Part shown: positions 1-11,061 of the stretch, piece by piece | Layout of the letters: every line of letters starts with the position of its first letter | Position numbering within the stretch: position 1 is the first letter of the stretch | Assembly: GCA_024364735.1 (NCBI GenBank) | Contig: JAGFNQ010000190.1 | Location: 1 to 64,000, forward strand | DNA: 64,000 nt | Direction of reading: 5' to 3' | DNA from: Boesenbergia rotunda | Taxonomy: Eukaryota; Streptophyta; Magnoliopsida; Zingiberales; Zingiberaceae | Made by a program: the position numbers and the translations under genes | The notes under the pieces: model-generated | What the model was told of the DNA's origin: nothing | Databases searched by the model: none | Seen by the model: the letters and a program-made list of their open reading frames with translations, nothing else

Positions 1-420
1 AGGCCAAACTTCATGGACTGGCTTCGAAACCTGAGGATAGTCCTCAAGGCAGAGAAGCTTGCTTATGTCCTTTGAAGATCTACTTCCCAACCGTCCTCCT
101 GAAGATGCAACTCCAGACCAGTTTCCTGAGTTGCTTAACCTGCTGAAGACTGTAGAGCCTTCTGTGAAGCAGGAACAGAAGACGGTGCTGTTTAGTTGGT
201 TCCTCGATGAAAGGTTCTAAGAGGAAGGCCAAAGAACAGAATAAGGAAAGAAGAAAAAGGCTAAAAAGACTGAAAAGAAACCAAAAGGCACTTGCCATCA
301 TTGTGGCAAGGAGGGTCACTGGCGAAGAAACTGCAAGATTTATCTTGAGTCCTTGAAAGAGAAGGCATCCGATGCCCCATCCTCTTCAAGTATCTTCGTT
401 ATTGAATGTCACTCTATTTC
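1..420 (+). pseudogene. gag remnant of copia A with zinc knuckle
   Basis: Gag builds the virus-like particle and binds genomic RNA. The N-terminal residues around NFMDWLRNL match the gag of element B at 43373-43966. A stop (TGA) follows at about base 77. Relative to B about 375 bp, coding roughly residues 57-182, are missing, so the sequence jumps from the TPDQ region to the PELLNLLKTVEPSVK region. A lysine-rich stretch and an intact CX2CX4HX4C zinc knuckle follow at 293-334 (residues CHHCGKEGHWRRNC). The reading frame is broken, so no functional Gag is expected. Confidence 0.8.
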
Positions 421-3400
421 CTCAAACACTGGGTACTTGATACTGGGTGTAGCTCACATATATGTAATGACATACAAGGGCTAAGGAATAGAAGAAGACT
501 CGTCAAGGAGAAGCGAATTTGCGAGTTGGAAATGGAGCAAAGATTGCTGCTGTTGCCATCGGAACATATTTGCTAAAGCTCCCACTGGACGTGTCTTAGA
601 ATTGGATAATTGCTATTTCGTTCCTTCGTTGATAAAGAACATTGTATCTATTTCATGTTTGAATGAAAAGGGTTATCATTTAACTTTTAGTAACAATTGT
701 TGTTACATAACTTTAAATGGCATTCTTTATGGGAATGGAACTTTGTGCAATGGCATCTACACGTTAGATTTATCCAGTGACGTTTTCAATATCGAAGTTA
801 GCAACAAACGTGCTCGAATAGAAATCGAATAGACTCCTACACTTGGCATTGCGTCTTGGCCATGTAAGTAAGAAACGCATGACCGAATTCACCGATGTGG
901 AATTTTGGAATCATTTGAACCCGATTCATTTGATACATGCGAATCATGCTTAAAAGGCAAGATGACCAAATTACCCTTTACCGGAAAAGGTAATCCAGTG
1001 GGAGAGTTGCTTGGTCTAATACATACCGATGTATGTGGACCAATGTCAACTCCAGCACAAGGAGGCTATAACTACTTCATCACCTTTATCGATGATCACT
1101 CACGATTCGGATATGTGTTCTTGATGAAACACAAATCTGAAGCTTTTGATAAATTCAAAGAGTTCAGAAATGAAGTAGAGAAATAGCTTGGCAAAAGTAT
1201 TAAAATACTTCGATCCGATCGGGGTGGTGAATACTTAAGTCAAGAGTTTCAAGATTATCTAAGGGACAATGGGATATTATCCCAATGGACTCCGCCATAT
1301 ACACCACAGCATAATGGTGTATCTGAGAGACGCAACCGAACCTTGATGGACATGGTTAGGTCGATGATGAATCATGCAACTCTTCCAAAATCCTTTTGGG
1401 GTTATGCACTTAAGACAGCTGTTTATTTATTAAACAGAGTCCCGACCAAGGTAGTCTCTACTACTCCATATGAGATTTGGAATAGTAAGAAACCTCACTT
1501 AACTCACCTTAAGATATGGGGTTGTCCTGCTTACGTGAAGCGGGTTGTATCAGACAAATTGGATGCTAAGTCTGATAAATGTCTATTTATTGGATACCCT
1601 AAGGAAACGAAGGGTTACCAATTCTATCATCCCTTGGAACAAAAGGTGTTTGTTTCAAGGCATGCTGTATTTCTAGAAAAAGAATTTCTTTTACAAGAAA
1701 ACAGTGGGAGTGGCATTGAACTTGATGAAGTTCAAGAAACTCCAATAGACATTACAGAGACACCGAGTCTAGGCCCACAACCGATAATTCATAATGATGA
1801 GCTATCAGTTGAACCTAAAACTACACCACCTCTTCGTAGGTCTGATAGGACACGCAACATTCCAGAGAGATACGGATTTCTCGTAAGTGAATCGAACGAC
1901 GTATTGCTCATTGGCGATGACGAACCTATCAGTTATGAAGATGTTCTGAAAAGTTCAGAAAGGGACAAATGGCTTGAAGCCATGAAGTCGGAAATGGATT
2001 CCATGTACGAAAATCAAGTATGGGACTTGGTTAACCCACCTGAAGGGATTAAACCCATAGGGTGCAAGTGGGTTTTCAAGAAGAAAACCGACATGGAAGG
2101 TAATGTTGTTACCTTTAAGGCTAGATTAGTGGCAAAGGGATATCGTCAAAAATAAGGAATTGATTATGACGAAACCTATTCGCCAGTAGCTATGCTTAAA
2201 TCCATTCGGATGCTCCTAGCCATAGCAGCTCATTATGATTATGAGATTTGGCAAATGGATGTGAAAACAGCTTTCCTTAACGGAAACCTGCTTGAGGACG
2301 TATACATGATACAACCTGAAGGTTTCACATCGGTTGATAAAACCAAGGTATGCAAGCTTCGACGATCCATATATGGACTGAAGCAAGCATCTAGGAGCTG
2401 GAACATCCGTTTTGATGAGACAATCAAAAAATTTGATTTCTCACAAAATCCTGACGAACCCTGTGTGTACAAGAAGGTTAGTGGGAGTGCAGTCGTATTC
2501 CTAGTATTATATGTCGACGACATCTTACTTATAGGAAACGATATTTCAGTCTTACAGACAGTTAAAATTTGGTTATCCAAAACTTTCTCCATGAAAGACT
2601 TGGGAGAAGCAACCTATATCCTTGGGATTAGAATCTATAGAGATAGATCAAAACGGTTGCTCGGTCTTTCGCAGTCTACATATATAGACCGAGTGCTAAA
2701 AAGGTTTAGCATGTCGGAATCCAAGAAAGGTTACCTTCCCATTAGGCATGGGATCAACCTTTCGAAGTCTATGTGTCCGCGCACAGAAGACGAGAGGATT
2801 TGCATGAATAAGATTCCCTATGCATCCGCGATAGGATCTATCATGTATGCTATGTTATGTACTAGGCCTGATGTATCGTATGCTTTGAGCGTCACAAGCA
2901 GATACCAGTCGGATCCAGGAATGGATCACTGGGCGGCTGTTAAGACAATCCTTAAGTACTTAAGAAGAACTAAGGATGTGTTCCTAATATATGGAGAAGG
3001 AGATTTGGTAATACGTGGGTATACAGATGCCAGTTTCCAGACAGATAAGGATGACTCCAAATCGCAGTCTGGATACGTATTTACTTTGAATGGAGGCGCA
3101 GTAAGTTGGAAAAGTTCCAAACAAGACACTGTAGCGGATTCCACCATGGAAGCGGAATATATCGCAGCTTCGGAAGCAGCAAAGGAAGCAGTCTGGATCA
3201 AGAAGTTTGTCTCCGAACTTGGTGTGGTTCCAACCATTGATGATGCAGTGCCGGTTTACTGCGACAACAATGGAGCTATTGCACAAGCAAAGGAACCAAG
3301 GTCTCATCAGCGATCCAAACACGTGCTTCGCCGCTATCATCTGATCAGAGAGATTATAAGTAGGAATGACATACAAATTGAGAGAGTTCCCACTGAAAGG

Positions 3401-3496
3401 AATATAGCGGATCCTTTAACTAAGGCCTTGCCTCAAAGCAAGTTTGAGGGTCATGTTAGAGCCTGTGGTATTGGATACCGTAGCGATTGGCATTAG
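421..3496 (+). pseudogene. pol of copia A: protease, integrase, RT, RNase H
   Basis: This polyprotein cuts itself, copies the RNA and inserts the cDNA. The protease core VLDTGCSSH is at 433-456 (DTG codons 439-447). A frameshift follows before the segment at 602-832, and another near 830-905. Integrase is readable from 905, with the first catalytic Asp in HTDVCGP near 1022, the second in RSDRGGEY near 1213 and Glu in [10 protein letters not shown] near 1325. Reverse transcriptase carries YVDD at 2510-2521, and RNase H carries YTDASF and EAEYIA. In-frame stops interrupt it: TAG at 1184-1186 where element C reads CAG, and TAA at 2153-2155 where C reads CAA. From 2156 to the stop at 3494-3496 the frame is open. 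It is a decayed but nearly full-length pol. Confidence 0.88.
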
Positions 3497-3510
3497 GCCA
3501 AGTGGGAGTT
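3497..3510 (+). other. Polypurine tract of copia A
   Basis: The purine-rich segment GCCAAGTGGGAGTT lies directly before the TGTTAG start of the 3' LTR. The same segment occupies the same place in elements B and C. It is the expected primer site for plus-strand DNA synthesis. Confidence 0.8.
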
Positions 3511-5957
3511 TGTTAGTGATATGAGAGAAGTGTCCTAAGACAATCGCCTTATGATTGTAAAACATTTATATTAATAAATGATAATTTACTATTTGAGTAT
3601 ACATGCTTGTGTATTTGATTGGGATCTTAAACTCATCTATTGAATGTCCGCAATACAACTCACAGCATAAGAGAATTTGTGATGAGATCACAACTAGTGA
3701 TTATCTCTAAATGCGCAAATGTGAAGTATTGAAAATATCCCTAGTCGATGAATTGATAAAAACGGACACTATCAATTCTGTTGAGACTAGCATGGGTTAT
3801 TCTCTAATCAGCTGATTCTCACTGGCTGGTGACATTGGGATGTCCGGAGAAAAACATGGATGCTAGTTAAGGGAACTAGTTCATTAGAGTGACTAGCTGT
3901 AAGACTTCATATGGGAATCTACATGTAGATATGTCAATGAAGATCTTACTGCGGCTTAAGTGCGATGTTCCTTTGACTTGCGGTGTTCAAGTCATCTTGG
4001 TCATGGAGACTTATACTTTGACATCTTAAGCAAGCATCTCCAAGGAGGTGTGGACCCAGGATGATCGGGTATAAGCCGAAGTGCCTGAAGATGTTTGAAC
4101 AGCCTACAAAGGATTCACCACTCCTTGCGAGGAGATGTATACCCAGGCCTATCGTCGGATTGTTACTCAAAGCCTCTGGCCAGAGCATATCATGTTTAGA
4201 GTGAGAGTCTCTAAAATACATGAGAGTAATTAGAAATCCAAAGGACGAGTAAGACATTACTTGGGCTAGGCGTGACGTAGTCAGCCTAGTGGGGACTGAC
4301 ACCATTGACCGTGCCCTGAACCAAGTGGGTATAAGGTGGTGAAGGGAATGGGGCACGATTCATTAGAGCTGCTGAAGGGTTTCAGAATAATTTCTTCTGA
4401 GGTCAAACCGTTGATCTTTCGATTAATTGGGGATCATGATGTACTACTAGGTGCCACTCATGATCGTTCTATAATTAGTTAATTATAGACGGCCAACATA
4501 AATCGAAAGCCTATTTAGTCACACGCACTACGAGTAATCCGAGGAATTTAAAACGAGTTGAAAATTAGATTTTCCGATCAAGAGAAATAAGTCGAATCTG
4601 AGTTAGTCAGAGGCGCAATGGAAGCTAAAAATGGCTAAGTCTTTTGAAGGCTTTTTGGGCGAATTAAATGAGTTTAATTCGCGGCGGTCCGGGTTGGTTT
4701 CGCCAGCCAAAGAGGGTACCAAAACCCCCTTTGGTGGTCGGCCACAATAAGAGGAGAAAATCAATTAATTTTGGTTTAATTAATAAGATAAATCCAGCGC
4801 GATTTATTTTATAAATTATGGATAAATAAATTTGTATAAAGAAATTTATATAAATAAATTTATAGAAATTTATTCTTTTATGGAAGATTAAAATAATCCA
4901 TGAATTGGTTTATTTTAATTTTATAAAATCAATTATGAATTGATTTTTCCATAATAAGAAAGTTTATAAATTTCTTATAAAATTTATTCTATAATTTAAA
5001 GAGAAGAAGAATTTGTTTTATTATAAATTAGTTATAATAAAACTTATTTTTAAACGGAATAATTCATAAGAATTTATACGATAAATTTCTTATGATAATT
5101 AGTTAGTTATAATAAAATTCATAAGAGAATTTATAGGATAAATTTCTTATGATAACTAATTTGTTTTATTATAAATTAGTTATAATAAAACTAGGCTTAA
5201 ACGGAATAATCAATAAGAAAATTTATAAGATAAATTTCTTATAACTAATTCCGTTAATTCGGTTTAGAGGGAGACTTAGCAAAGGAGTTGCTACTATATA
5301 AAGGAACCAAAGGCTAGCTCTTATTCCCAATTAACTAATAATAGAGCTCTCCCTCTCTCTCTCTCTTAATCTCTCCTCTATTCTTCCTTCTTCTTCATTA
5401 GGGCCGGCGCCCTTCATTGATTTAGGGCCGGCTCTCTCTTGGTTGCTAGGGCCGGCGCACCCTATCAACACCAAGCAAGGTTGGCGTGAGCTAACAAGAA
5501 GAAGGAGAACCCGAACACGAAGAAGAAGAAGCGGATAGCGACTCCTCTCTTCCCGAAATCCGATTCCGTTACTTCGTTGGTTAGTTTTCCTAATTTTTCT
5601 CTTAACCTTCTAGTTGTGCCTTCCGAGAATCTAGTAGTTCTCGTCGGCACAAAACTCGTGACTTTGCGAAGTCATCTCGAAGAGAACTCGGCGTGGACGC
5701 GAATAGAGGCGAAGCTTCCAAGGGACGCTACGGTTGGATCTCGTCCCTTTCTTCGAGTTACGCAAGGTATAAAAGTAAATTAGTTTACTTTTCCGCAAAC
5801 TTTTATTTTATGATTATGTCAATACACTATAAGGTTGCATGCTAGATACGAAGTTAAAATAATTTAGGAAATTATTTTATGCAAACTCTTCCGCTGCACG
5901 TAAAAATTTAAAATTTTATGAACTCGTATCCTTGTCGACATGCACCCGGTCCCAACA
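3511..5957 (+). repeat. 3' LTR of copia A (2447 bp)
   Basis: It runs from TGTTAGTGAT to GGTCCCAACA. The first 1.3 kb and the last 500 bp are clearly alike in the LTRs of B and C. The central part differs: an AT-rich block at about 4790-5250 has partly duplicated TTATAATAAAAC-type segments, and a GGGCCGGC-rich block occurs at 5401-5460. The LTR is therefore a subfamily variant. It holds a TATA box at 5292-5303 followed by a CT-rich stretch. Short open frames inside it are not thought to be genes. Confidence 0.92.
5292..5303 (+). promoter_or_regulatory. TATA box of the A LTR
   Basis: ACTATATAAAGG lies about 1.78 kb into the LTR. The same motif and context (GCTACTATATAAAGGAACC) occurs in both LTRs of C, and a close relative occurs in B. 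A CT-rich run typical of plant leader sequence begins about 45 bp further on. Transcription would start about 30 bp downstream. Confidence 0.65.
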
Positions 5958-6747
5958 CTTTGTAGTAGTCCCAAGCTAACCGAACCAGCTTAGGTCGATT
6001 TCCTTCGCTTTCTTCTGAGTCTGAGTCTGAATCAGACTCGGGTGCAGGTTGAGGTTTCTTCTTGGTCATCTTTCCAGTTTTACCTGCAACAAAAGCAATG
6101 TCTTTCTCGGCCAGATTGCAGTTAGTCTGTTCATGTAATTCGAGTTCCGAAAATAATTCATCTAGTTTAATTTTAGACAAATCCCTTGAAACTTTGTATG
6201 CATCAACCATAGATGCCCACAAAGTATTTCTAGGGAAGGCGTTAAGAGCATACCTGATCAGGTCACGGTTCTCTACCTTGTGACCGATGGTGTGTAGATC
6301 GTTCATCAGCTCCTGAATTCTGGCGTGGATCTGAGCTGCAGATTCGCAATCGTTCATCTTGATTGTGTACAACTTGTTCAGCAGAAGGTCCCTTTTGCTG
6401 ATTCGGGTGTCGGAGGTTCCTTCATGTAATTCAATTAGCTTACCCCAGAGTTCCTTTGCACTGTTGAATGGACCCACCCGGTTCAGCTCCTCTTTGGTTA
6501 GGCCGCATTGGAGTGTTTGGGTTGCTTTAGCATCAGCCTCGATTTTCTTTTTGAGTGAAGCGTCCCATTCAGTGTAAGATTGTGGCACACCTTCAGCATT
6601 TCTAGGGATTTCCAGACCGGATTGGATAATTATCCACATGTCCACCTAAGTTTTCAGGTGGACTTCCATCCTACTCTTCCAGTAGGAGAAATCCTCCCCA
6701 CTGAAGAGTGGTGGTCTGGCGGTACTGAAGCCCTCTTGCATGGCCAT
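5958..6747 (-). pseudogene. gag of a second SIRE-like copia element (D2), cut by element A
   Basis: Reading leftward, the ATG at 6745-6747 opens MAMQEGFSTARPPLFSG, which aligns with the gag start of element D (MALREGFSTTRSPFFDG, 20832). The two Gags stay collinear through GPFNSAKELWGKLIELHEG, RDLIRYALNAFPRN and the lysine-rich stretch near AGKTGKMTKKK. An in-frame TAG at 6646-6648 breaks the frame after 33 codons. The 3' half, including any zinc knuckle, is not here because copia A is inserted at 5957/5958 after the residues AWDYYK. The similarity to D gag is clear but far from complete, so D2 is another subfamily. Confidence 0.85.
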
Positions 6748-6967
6748 TTAGGAAATACTGAAAAGAAAGAAAGAGAGAAAAAAAATGTCCCAAGACTTGG
6801 TCTTGGATTAACAGTGCGGGAAGAGAAAAGAAAATTTTATCGAGTGGTGTTGCACCAACCTCGATTAATGAAACAAATTCGATTAAAAAAAATTCGAAGA
6901 AAAAATCCGAAAAACATCTCAAATTGGTGGTTGCACCAAATTTGAGCTTCCCCGCTCTGATACCACT
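6748..6967 (-). other. Leader and primer-binding site of SIRE-like element D2
   Basis: About 200 bp separate the D2 gag start from LTR b. Directly beside the LTR the minus strand reads AGTGGTATCAGAGC (6954-6967), complementary to the 3' end of initiator tRNA-Met, the usual copia primer. This makes LTR b a 5' LTR for the leftward internal region. No gene is seen in the stretch. Confidence 0.8.
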
Positions 6968-7373
6968 TGTTGGATCGAGAGAATATGATAGAGGGGGGGG
7001 GTGAATATCGTAAAACCATTTCGGATTAGAGAGAGAATGCGCAGCGAAAAATTAACACAAAAACAAACACAAACACAAGGATTTACTTGGTTCGGAGTCG
7101 CGGTCGGCTCCTACTCCAAGGCCCACAGTCCTTGACCGTTTACTGCGGGCAATTCTATAATCGTGCAAGTTATTACAAAACTTTGTACAATAATAGTGCA
7201 GTAAAAAGTATAATTATGCTCTTTGTTACCGACACCCGGTGTAGATCGTTCTTCGGTATGGAGGGTCGTCATCGGCGCTTGAATCTCGAGATCGGAGGTT
7301 TCCGGAGCAGAGCACTTGAGTCGAAGAGCGTAGAGGCGTTGGAAGAATTGATTTCGAAGCCTTAGGGGTCGAG

Positions 7374-7386
7374 CCCCTTTTATAGT
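7374..7386 (-). promoter_or_regulatory. TATA box of LTR b
   Basis: The minus strand reads CTATAAAAGGGG. The GGGCGCCC cluster begins within about 10-15 bp upstream of it, as a proximal promoter element would. Confidence 0.6.
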
Positions 7387-7745
7387 GCATCTGGGGGCGC
7401 CCTGGACGTTAGGGGCGCCCTCCACGTGTCTCTGGATCCGTAAACCCCTATCCGGAACTCGGTCAGCCCTTATCCCTCCAGGATCGGGCTCGGAGTTTGA
7501 CGGGGGCTCCCGGGACATAGGGGGCGCCCCGGTTGACTTGGTCTTGCTGGCTTCGCGGATGTCTTTGCTTCGATCGCTGGCTGACTTGGACCAAGGGCGC
7601 CCGAGGCATCCAGGGCTCCCGGGACCACTGGGGCGCCCGGGAGCTTGAGGGCGCCTGACCTAGTGAGCTTCCGAAGTGTTACTTGTTCAGCTTGTCTTGC
7701 CTTCACCTTGGGGGCGCTCGGGACCTCCGGGGCGCCCTGCCCAGC
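7385..7745. repeat. Cluster of GGGCGCCC palindromes in LTR b
   Basis: About eight copies of the 8-bp palindrome GGGCGCCC or one-base variants occur in 360 bp (for example near 7393, 7411, 7522, 7587, 7631 and 7730). They lie just upstream of the TATA box. The local GC content is far above that of neighbouring DNA. The cluster is absent from LTR a. Confidence 0.75.
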
Positions 7746-8019
7746 TATCTGCCCCTCTCCTTTGGGGTGTTCTGAGCTGAGAAACTCGTTCCTTTGGTCT
7801 TGCATCCAGGGTTAGTACCAAACATAATAAAGCAAGAATATTAGGTTTATACAGCCTTAGCTGTCTTGGTTCTGACTTTGAGTCTCCCATAATGGAACCC
7901 TAGGTCGAACCGACGTCTACTGTTCCCTCGACGGGGAACGTGTCCTCACCTACTCCTCTCAGGAGAATTTACCTGTTGCCAACCGGCTCCTCCGGTTGGA
8001 CTTTTGCCCAGCAGTCCTT

Positions 8020-8285
8020 CGCCAGGTGCCTAGCAGTCCTTCGCCAGGTCTTCGTTACCAAGCAGTCCTTCGCCTGGTGCCTAGCATTCCTTCGCTAGGT
8101 CTTTGTTACCAAGCAGTTCTTCGCCTGGTGCCTAGCATTCCTTCGCTAGGTCTTTGTTACCAAACAGTCCTTGGCCTGGTGCCTAGCAATCCTTCGCTAG
8201 GTCTTCGACTCCTAGCAGCCCTTCGCCAGGTCTTAGGGTTTCGATGCCTAGCGGTCCTTCGCTAGGTGCCTAGCAGTCCTTCCCT
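8020..8285. repeat. Tandem array of about 50 bp units with CCTAGC/GCTAGG hairpins
   Basis: Roughly five degenerate units read GCCTAGCANTCCTTCGCTAGG followed by a TCTTTGTTACCAAG-type spacer. Each contains inverted arms CCTAGC and GCTAGG around 8 bases. A long open frame through this array is a by-product of the repeat and is not called as a gene. Confidence 0.75.
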
Positions 8286-8519
8286 AGGACTTCAATCTGT
8301 ACACTCAAGTAACATGTTAGAAAAAAATAACATCTTAACTTTTGAACCCTTTGTCATTATCAAAACCCAGGTTCGACTTGGGTGTTGTCTGCACCAACAG
8401 TGCTCAGTCCCTCGGACCAAGACTTCGTGCCCAGCTTCACTCACTAGGACTTCAGTCAACCTGGCTTCACTCACCAGGACCCGGCTTCACTCACCGGGAT
8501 TTCCAATCACCTAACCCTC

Positions 8520-8830
8520 CGAGTTAGGAATTTCCACACCTAAACCTCCAAGCTAGGACTTTTCCACACCTAACCCTCCAAGTTAGGATTTTTCCACACC
8601 TAGGCCTCCAAGCTAGGACTTTTCCACACCTAACCCTCTAGGCTAGGACTTTTCACACCTAGCCCTCCAAGCTAGGACTTTTCACACCTAGCCCTCCAGA
8701 CTAGGACTTTTCACACCTAGCCCTCCAAGCTAGGACTTTTCACACCTAGCCCTCCAGGCTAGGACTTTTCACACCTAGCCCTCCAGGCTAGGACTTTTCA
8801 CACCTAGCCCTCTAAGCTAGGACTTTTCAC
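8520..8830. repeat. Tandem array of about 30 bp hairpin units in LTR b
   Basis: About ten units have the pattern CACACCTAGCCCTCCAAGCT + AGGACTTTT. The arms CCTAGC and GCTAGG flank CCTCCA(A/G), so each unit can fold into a short hairpin. LTR a has only two or three related units at 22540-22640, so the array expanded in LTR b. Confidence 0.8.
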
Positions 8831-9001
8831 CAACCTAGCTTCTCAAGCTATGACCTGACCCTCCAAGCCAGACTTTCATCAAACCTAGTCCCACTAGGTA
8901 TGCCTAGTCCACGACTAGGACTTAATCATAATCATCTAATCAACCTAAACTAAAATCGGTGCCAACACCAAAACAACAATCAGGGTCAGACTGCATCAAC
9001 A

Positions 9002-9200
9002 ATCTCCCCCTTTTTGTTGTTTGACAACCTGATTTTAAGTTTAGGGATTCAAAATCAATAGTTGCAAATTTCACACTCATAGGGGAATCAGGATCCTCCC
9101 CCTACAATAGTCATCATCCTAAACTTAACCAACCTCACACTCCCCCTTTGTCAAACATCAAAAAGGGTGTAGACGGGTTGTTAAGTTTAAACACACTCCC
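9002..9200 (-). other. Polypurine tracts at the 3' end of a SIRE-like internal region
   Basis: On the minus strand AACAAAAAGGGGGAGAT ends exactly at the LTR b start. Further GGGGGAG tracts lie near 9096, 9140 and 9197, one preceded by TTTGACAAA. Several GACAAAGGGGGAG-type tracts before the 3' LTR are, as I recall, common in SIRE/Maximus elements. The tract beside the LTR is the likely plus-strand primer. Confidence 0.7.
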
Positions 9201-9462
9201 CCTCAACCCTAAGGGTTTCCCAAAATAACATAAGATTTGATTTAATTTTGAAAAATATATGAAAACATGTGATAAAGATGGAGCAATATATATAGCAATC
9301 ACATGCATCACATGAACATGAAATAGCAATAATCTAGCAATAAGCATAAAATAGCATGAAAATAGGCATAAGGTCAGATGCATCATACAACATCACAAAA
9401 TAGTCAAACATAGCACAAGGCATGACAATCAAATGTGACACAAATCATAACAGTCAACATCA

Positions 9463-11061
9463 TCAATCCTCAGTAGGGTCATCGTCTGATGAATCATCAA
9501 TATATATAACATCCCTTGGTGGAGTGCTGCTGGAGGTCGCAGCTCCGGGAAACGTATGCTGGTACCACTCCTCATACCACGTCTCCTGCAGTGAGCAGAT
9601 CCCAGAAACATCCGATGCTAGACCGACTAGTCGGCGATCGAAGGACCGAAACTCTGAGCTGACCTCCTGTCGCCAGAGCTCGGAAATATGTAACTCGCGC
9701 TGCATCGTACGCTCTAGCTCCGCAACCTGCCAGCAGAGATCTGGATTTGGCTCATAGAAATCCTCAGCAGCAGCGGGCGGCTCCTGATCATGGGATGCCC
9801 GTGGTAGCTCCTCCAGACCACACCCATCCTTCCACATAAGACCCTGGCCCTGAGGTCTGACAACAATGCCAGACTTGGCAAACGCACGTTTCCCAACTCG
9901 GCAGTCTTGTCGAACCATCGACATCGTCTGGCCTTTGGACACATCGATACCAACTGACTGAAGCCAGGCAGTGATAACGTGTCCAAATGGCATGTAGACT
10001 GTGCGCCGTTCGGGCTCGCTATATGCTATGATGGAGAAGATAAGACACGCCGTGAGATCATACTCCAGATGGCGATGCATCTCATAGAGTAGCAAGCAAT
10101 GGTATGGGCGGATCTCACTGAGAGGTTTGGAAGTGATAGGCAGAATGCAGTTTGTGATTATCTTGAAAAGAATATAATCGACAGGAGAAAGACGAAGAGC
10201 AGCAAAAGTAAGGAAGTCAGGCTCTAACTCATCGAGGTCAGGTAGCCTAGGGCGTCGAAAGAAATATTCAAAGATCGAGTCATGGGTGACTCCCACAAAT
10301 GGAGGCAGTAATGGATCCGGGATTGCAGGATAGATAGAGTAAAAATTCGGTGATCGTCGACAACCAAGAAAATCTGAAAAAATTTTGTGGGTAAAGTCAA
10401 GGTTGGTTTTGGCTACCCGAGTTGTATACCCAAAACCCCCTTGTGGTCCCAGTTGTAAATTGTTGTAGAATTCAGACACAAGATTAACATTGATGGTCCG
10501 CTCGAGAGAAAGGAAAAATTCAAGATTATAGAAATCAACCACCTCTTTAATGGAGGGGCAGTGTTCATATAAGAAAGTCCTATCAATCGATCTACAAGGT
10601 AAGAGTTTAAAGGTCCTAGTTTGGAAGGTTTGTTCAAAGTATGCATTGGGAAATCTAGAACTTGAGGAAGGCCGAGGCCTTCGTGAAGGGGCAGATGATG
10701 AAGGGCCTTTGCCCTTGGACCCTTCAGCGTTCCTTTCCCTTAGTTGATTTTCTAAAGAGATGGAATCATTTGGTAACAGATTTGATCAAGATTAGCAAAT
10801 CGAACATCAAGAAGATCATGTCACAGGTTGATAATCATGGCATAAATTAAAAGATCACAAGATTAAGGTTTGATCAGATTGGTCAAGACAAGGTTTAATC
10901 AATGAACCAATCAGTGAACATAAGGGTTAAGGTTCATGATAAGGTCATGGCAGGGAAAAGGTCACACCACAAAAAGAAAACATATTATGATTAGCCCAAA
11001 AATCATGATAACTGAAGTAATCAGTAGGATACACCGAAACAAAAACTCACTTAGGTGCCAT
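9463..11061 (-). CDS. Extra 3' ORF of SIRE-like element, plant transposon-type protein, one predicted intron
   Basis: An open frame of over 400 codons lies between the pol spacer and the polypurine tracts, the place where SIRE/Maximus elements can carry an 'envelope-like' ORF. The protein is not envelope-like by eye: no signal peptide or clear membrane helix is seen. The stretch from YFEQTF to WLQSVGIDV resembles the plant 'putative plant transposon protein' family (recalled, not searched). An acidic SDDDPTED tail ends it at 9463. My model joins ATGGCACCTAA (11051-11061) to 9463-10738 using donor GTGAGT (11045-11050) and acceptor AG (10739-10740), giving an in-frame protein of about 428 residues starting MAPK. 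An S/P/R-rich segment follows. Upstream lie CT-rich leader DNA and GATCGGTC repeats. The frame has no internal stop, unlike the pol genes nearby. The splice sites are inferred; without splicing no ATG is in frame near the 5' end. Confidence 0.6.

Larger units (their letters stand above)
1..5957 (+). mobile_element. Copia element A (Tork/Angela-like), 5' part outside window
   Basis: This is an LTR retrotransposon with the copia domain order gag, protease, integrase, RT, RNase H, then polypurine tract and a 3' LTR. The 5' LTR and the start of gag lie before base 1. The 3' LTR starts TGTTAG and ends CCCAACA. The bases after it, 5958-5962 (CTTTG), are the expected right target-site duplication, and the flank resumes in the antisense gag of another copia element, so A is an insertion into D2. 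It belongs to the same family as B (32035-47950) and C (53761-63672). The lineage name rests on gag and pol motifs and is tentative. Confidence 0.9.
6968..9001 (-). repeat. SIRE-like LTR 'b' (2034 bp), shared by two internal regions
   Basis: On the plus strand it runs TGTTGGATCG to CTGCATCAACA. Minus is the coding direction, so U3 is at the right. The left side carries a primer site and gag; the right side carries a polypurine tract and the 3' end of another internal region, so it serves as 5' LTR one way and 3' LTR the other. Its outer 150 bp match LTR a (20891-22747) closely and the left end shares the G-run/GTGAATAT motif, but the middle is unrelated. Inside are a GGGCGCCC cluster, two hairpin-forming tandem arrays and a TATA box. 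Confidence 0.88.

Noticed and set aside
7385..8527. Overlapping open frames on both strands in LTR b
   Set aside because: They follow GC-rich palindromes and tandem repeats, have low-complexity products and no recognised domain.
9463..11061. Envelope-like protein for the extra SIRE ORF
   Set aside because: No signal peptide, no evident membrane helix and no cleavage motif seen; it resembles a plant transposon-type protein.
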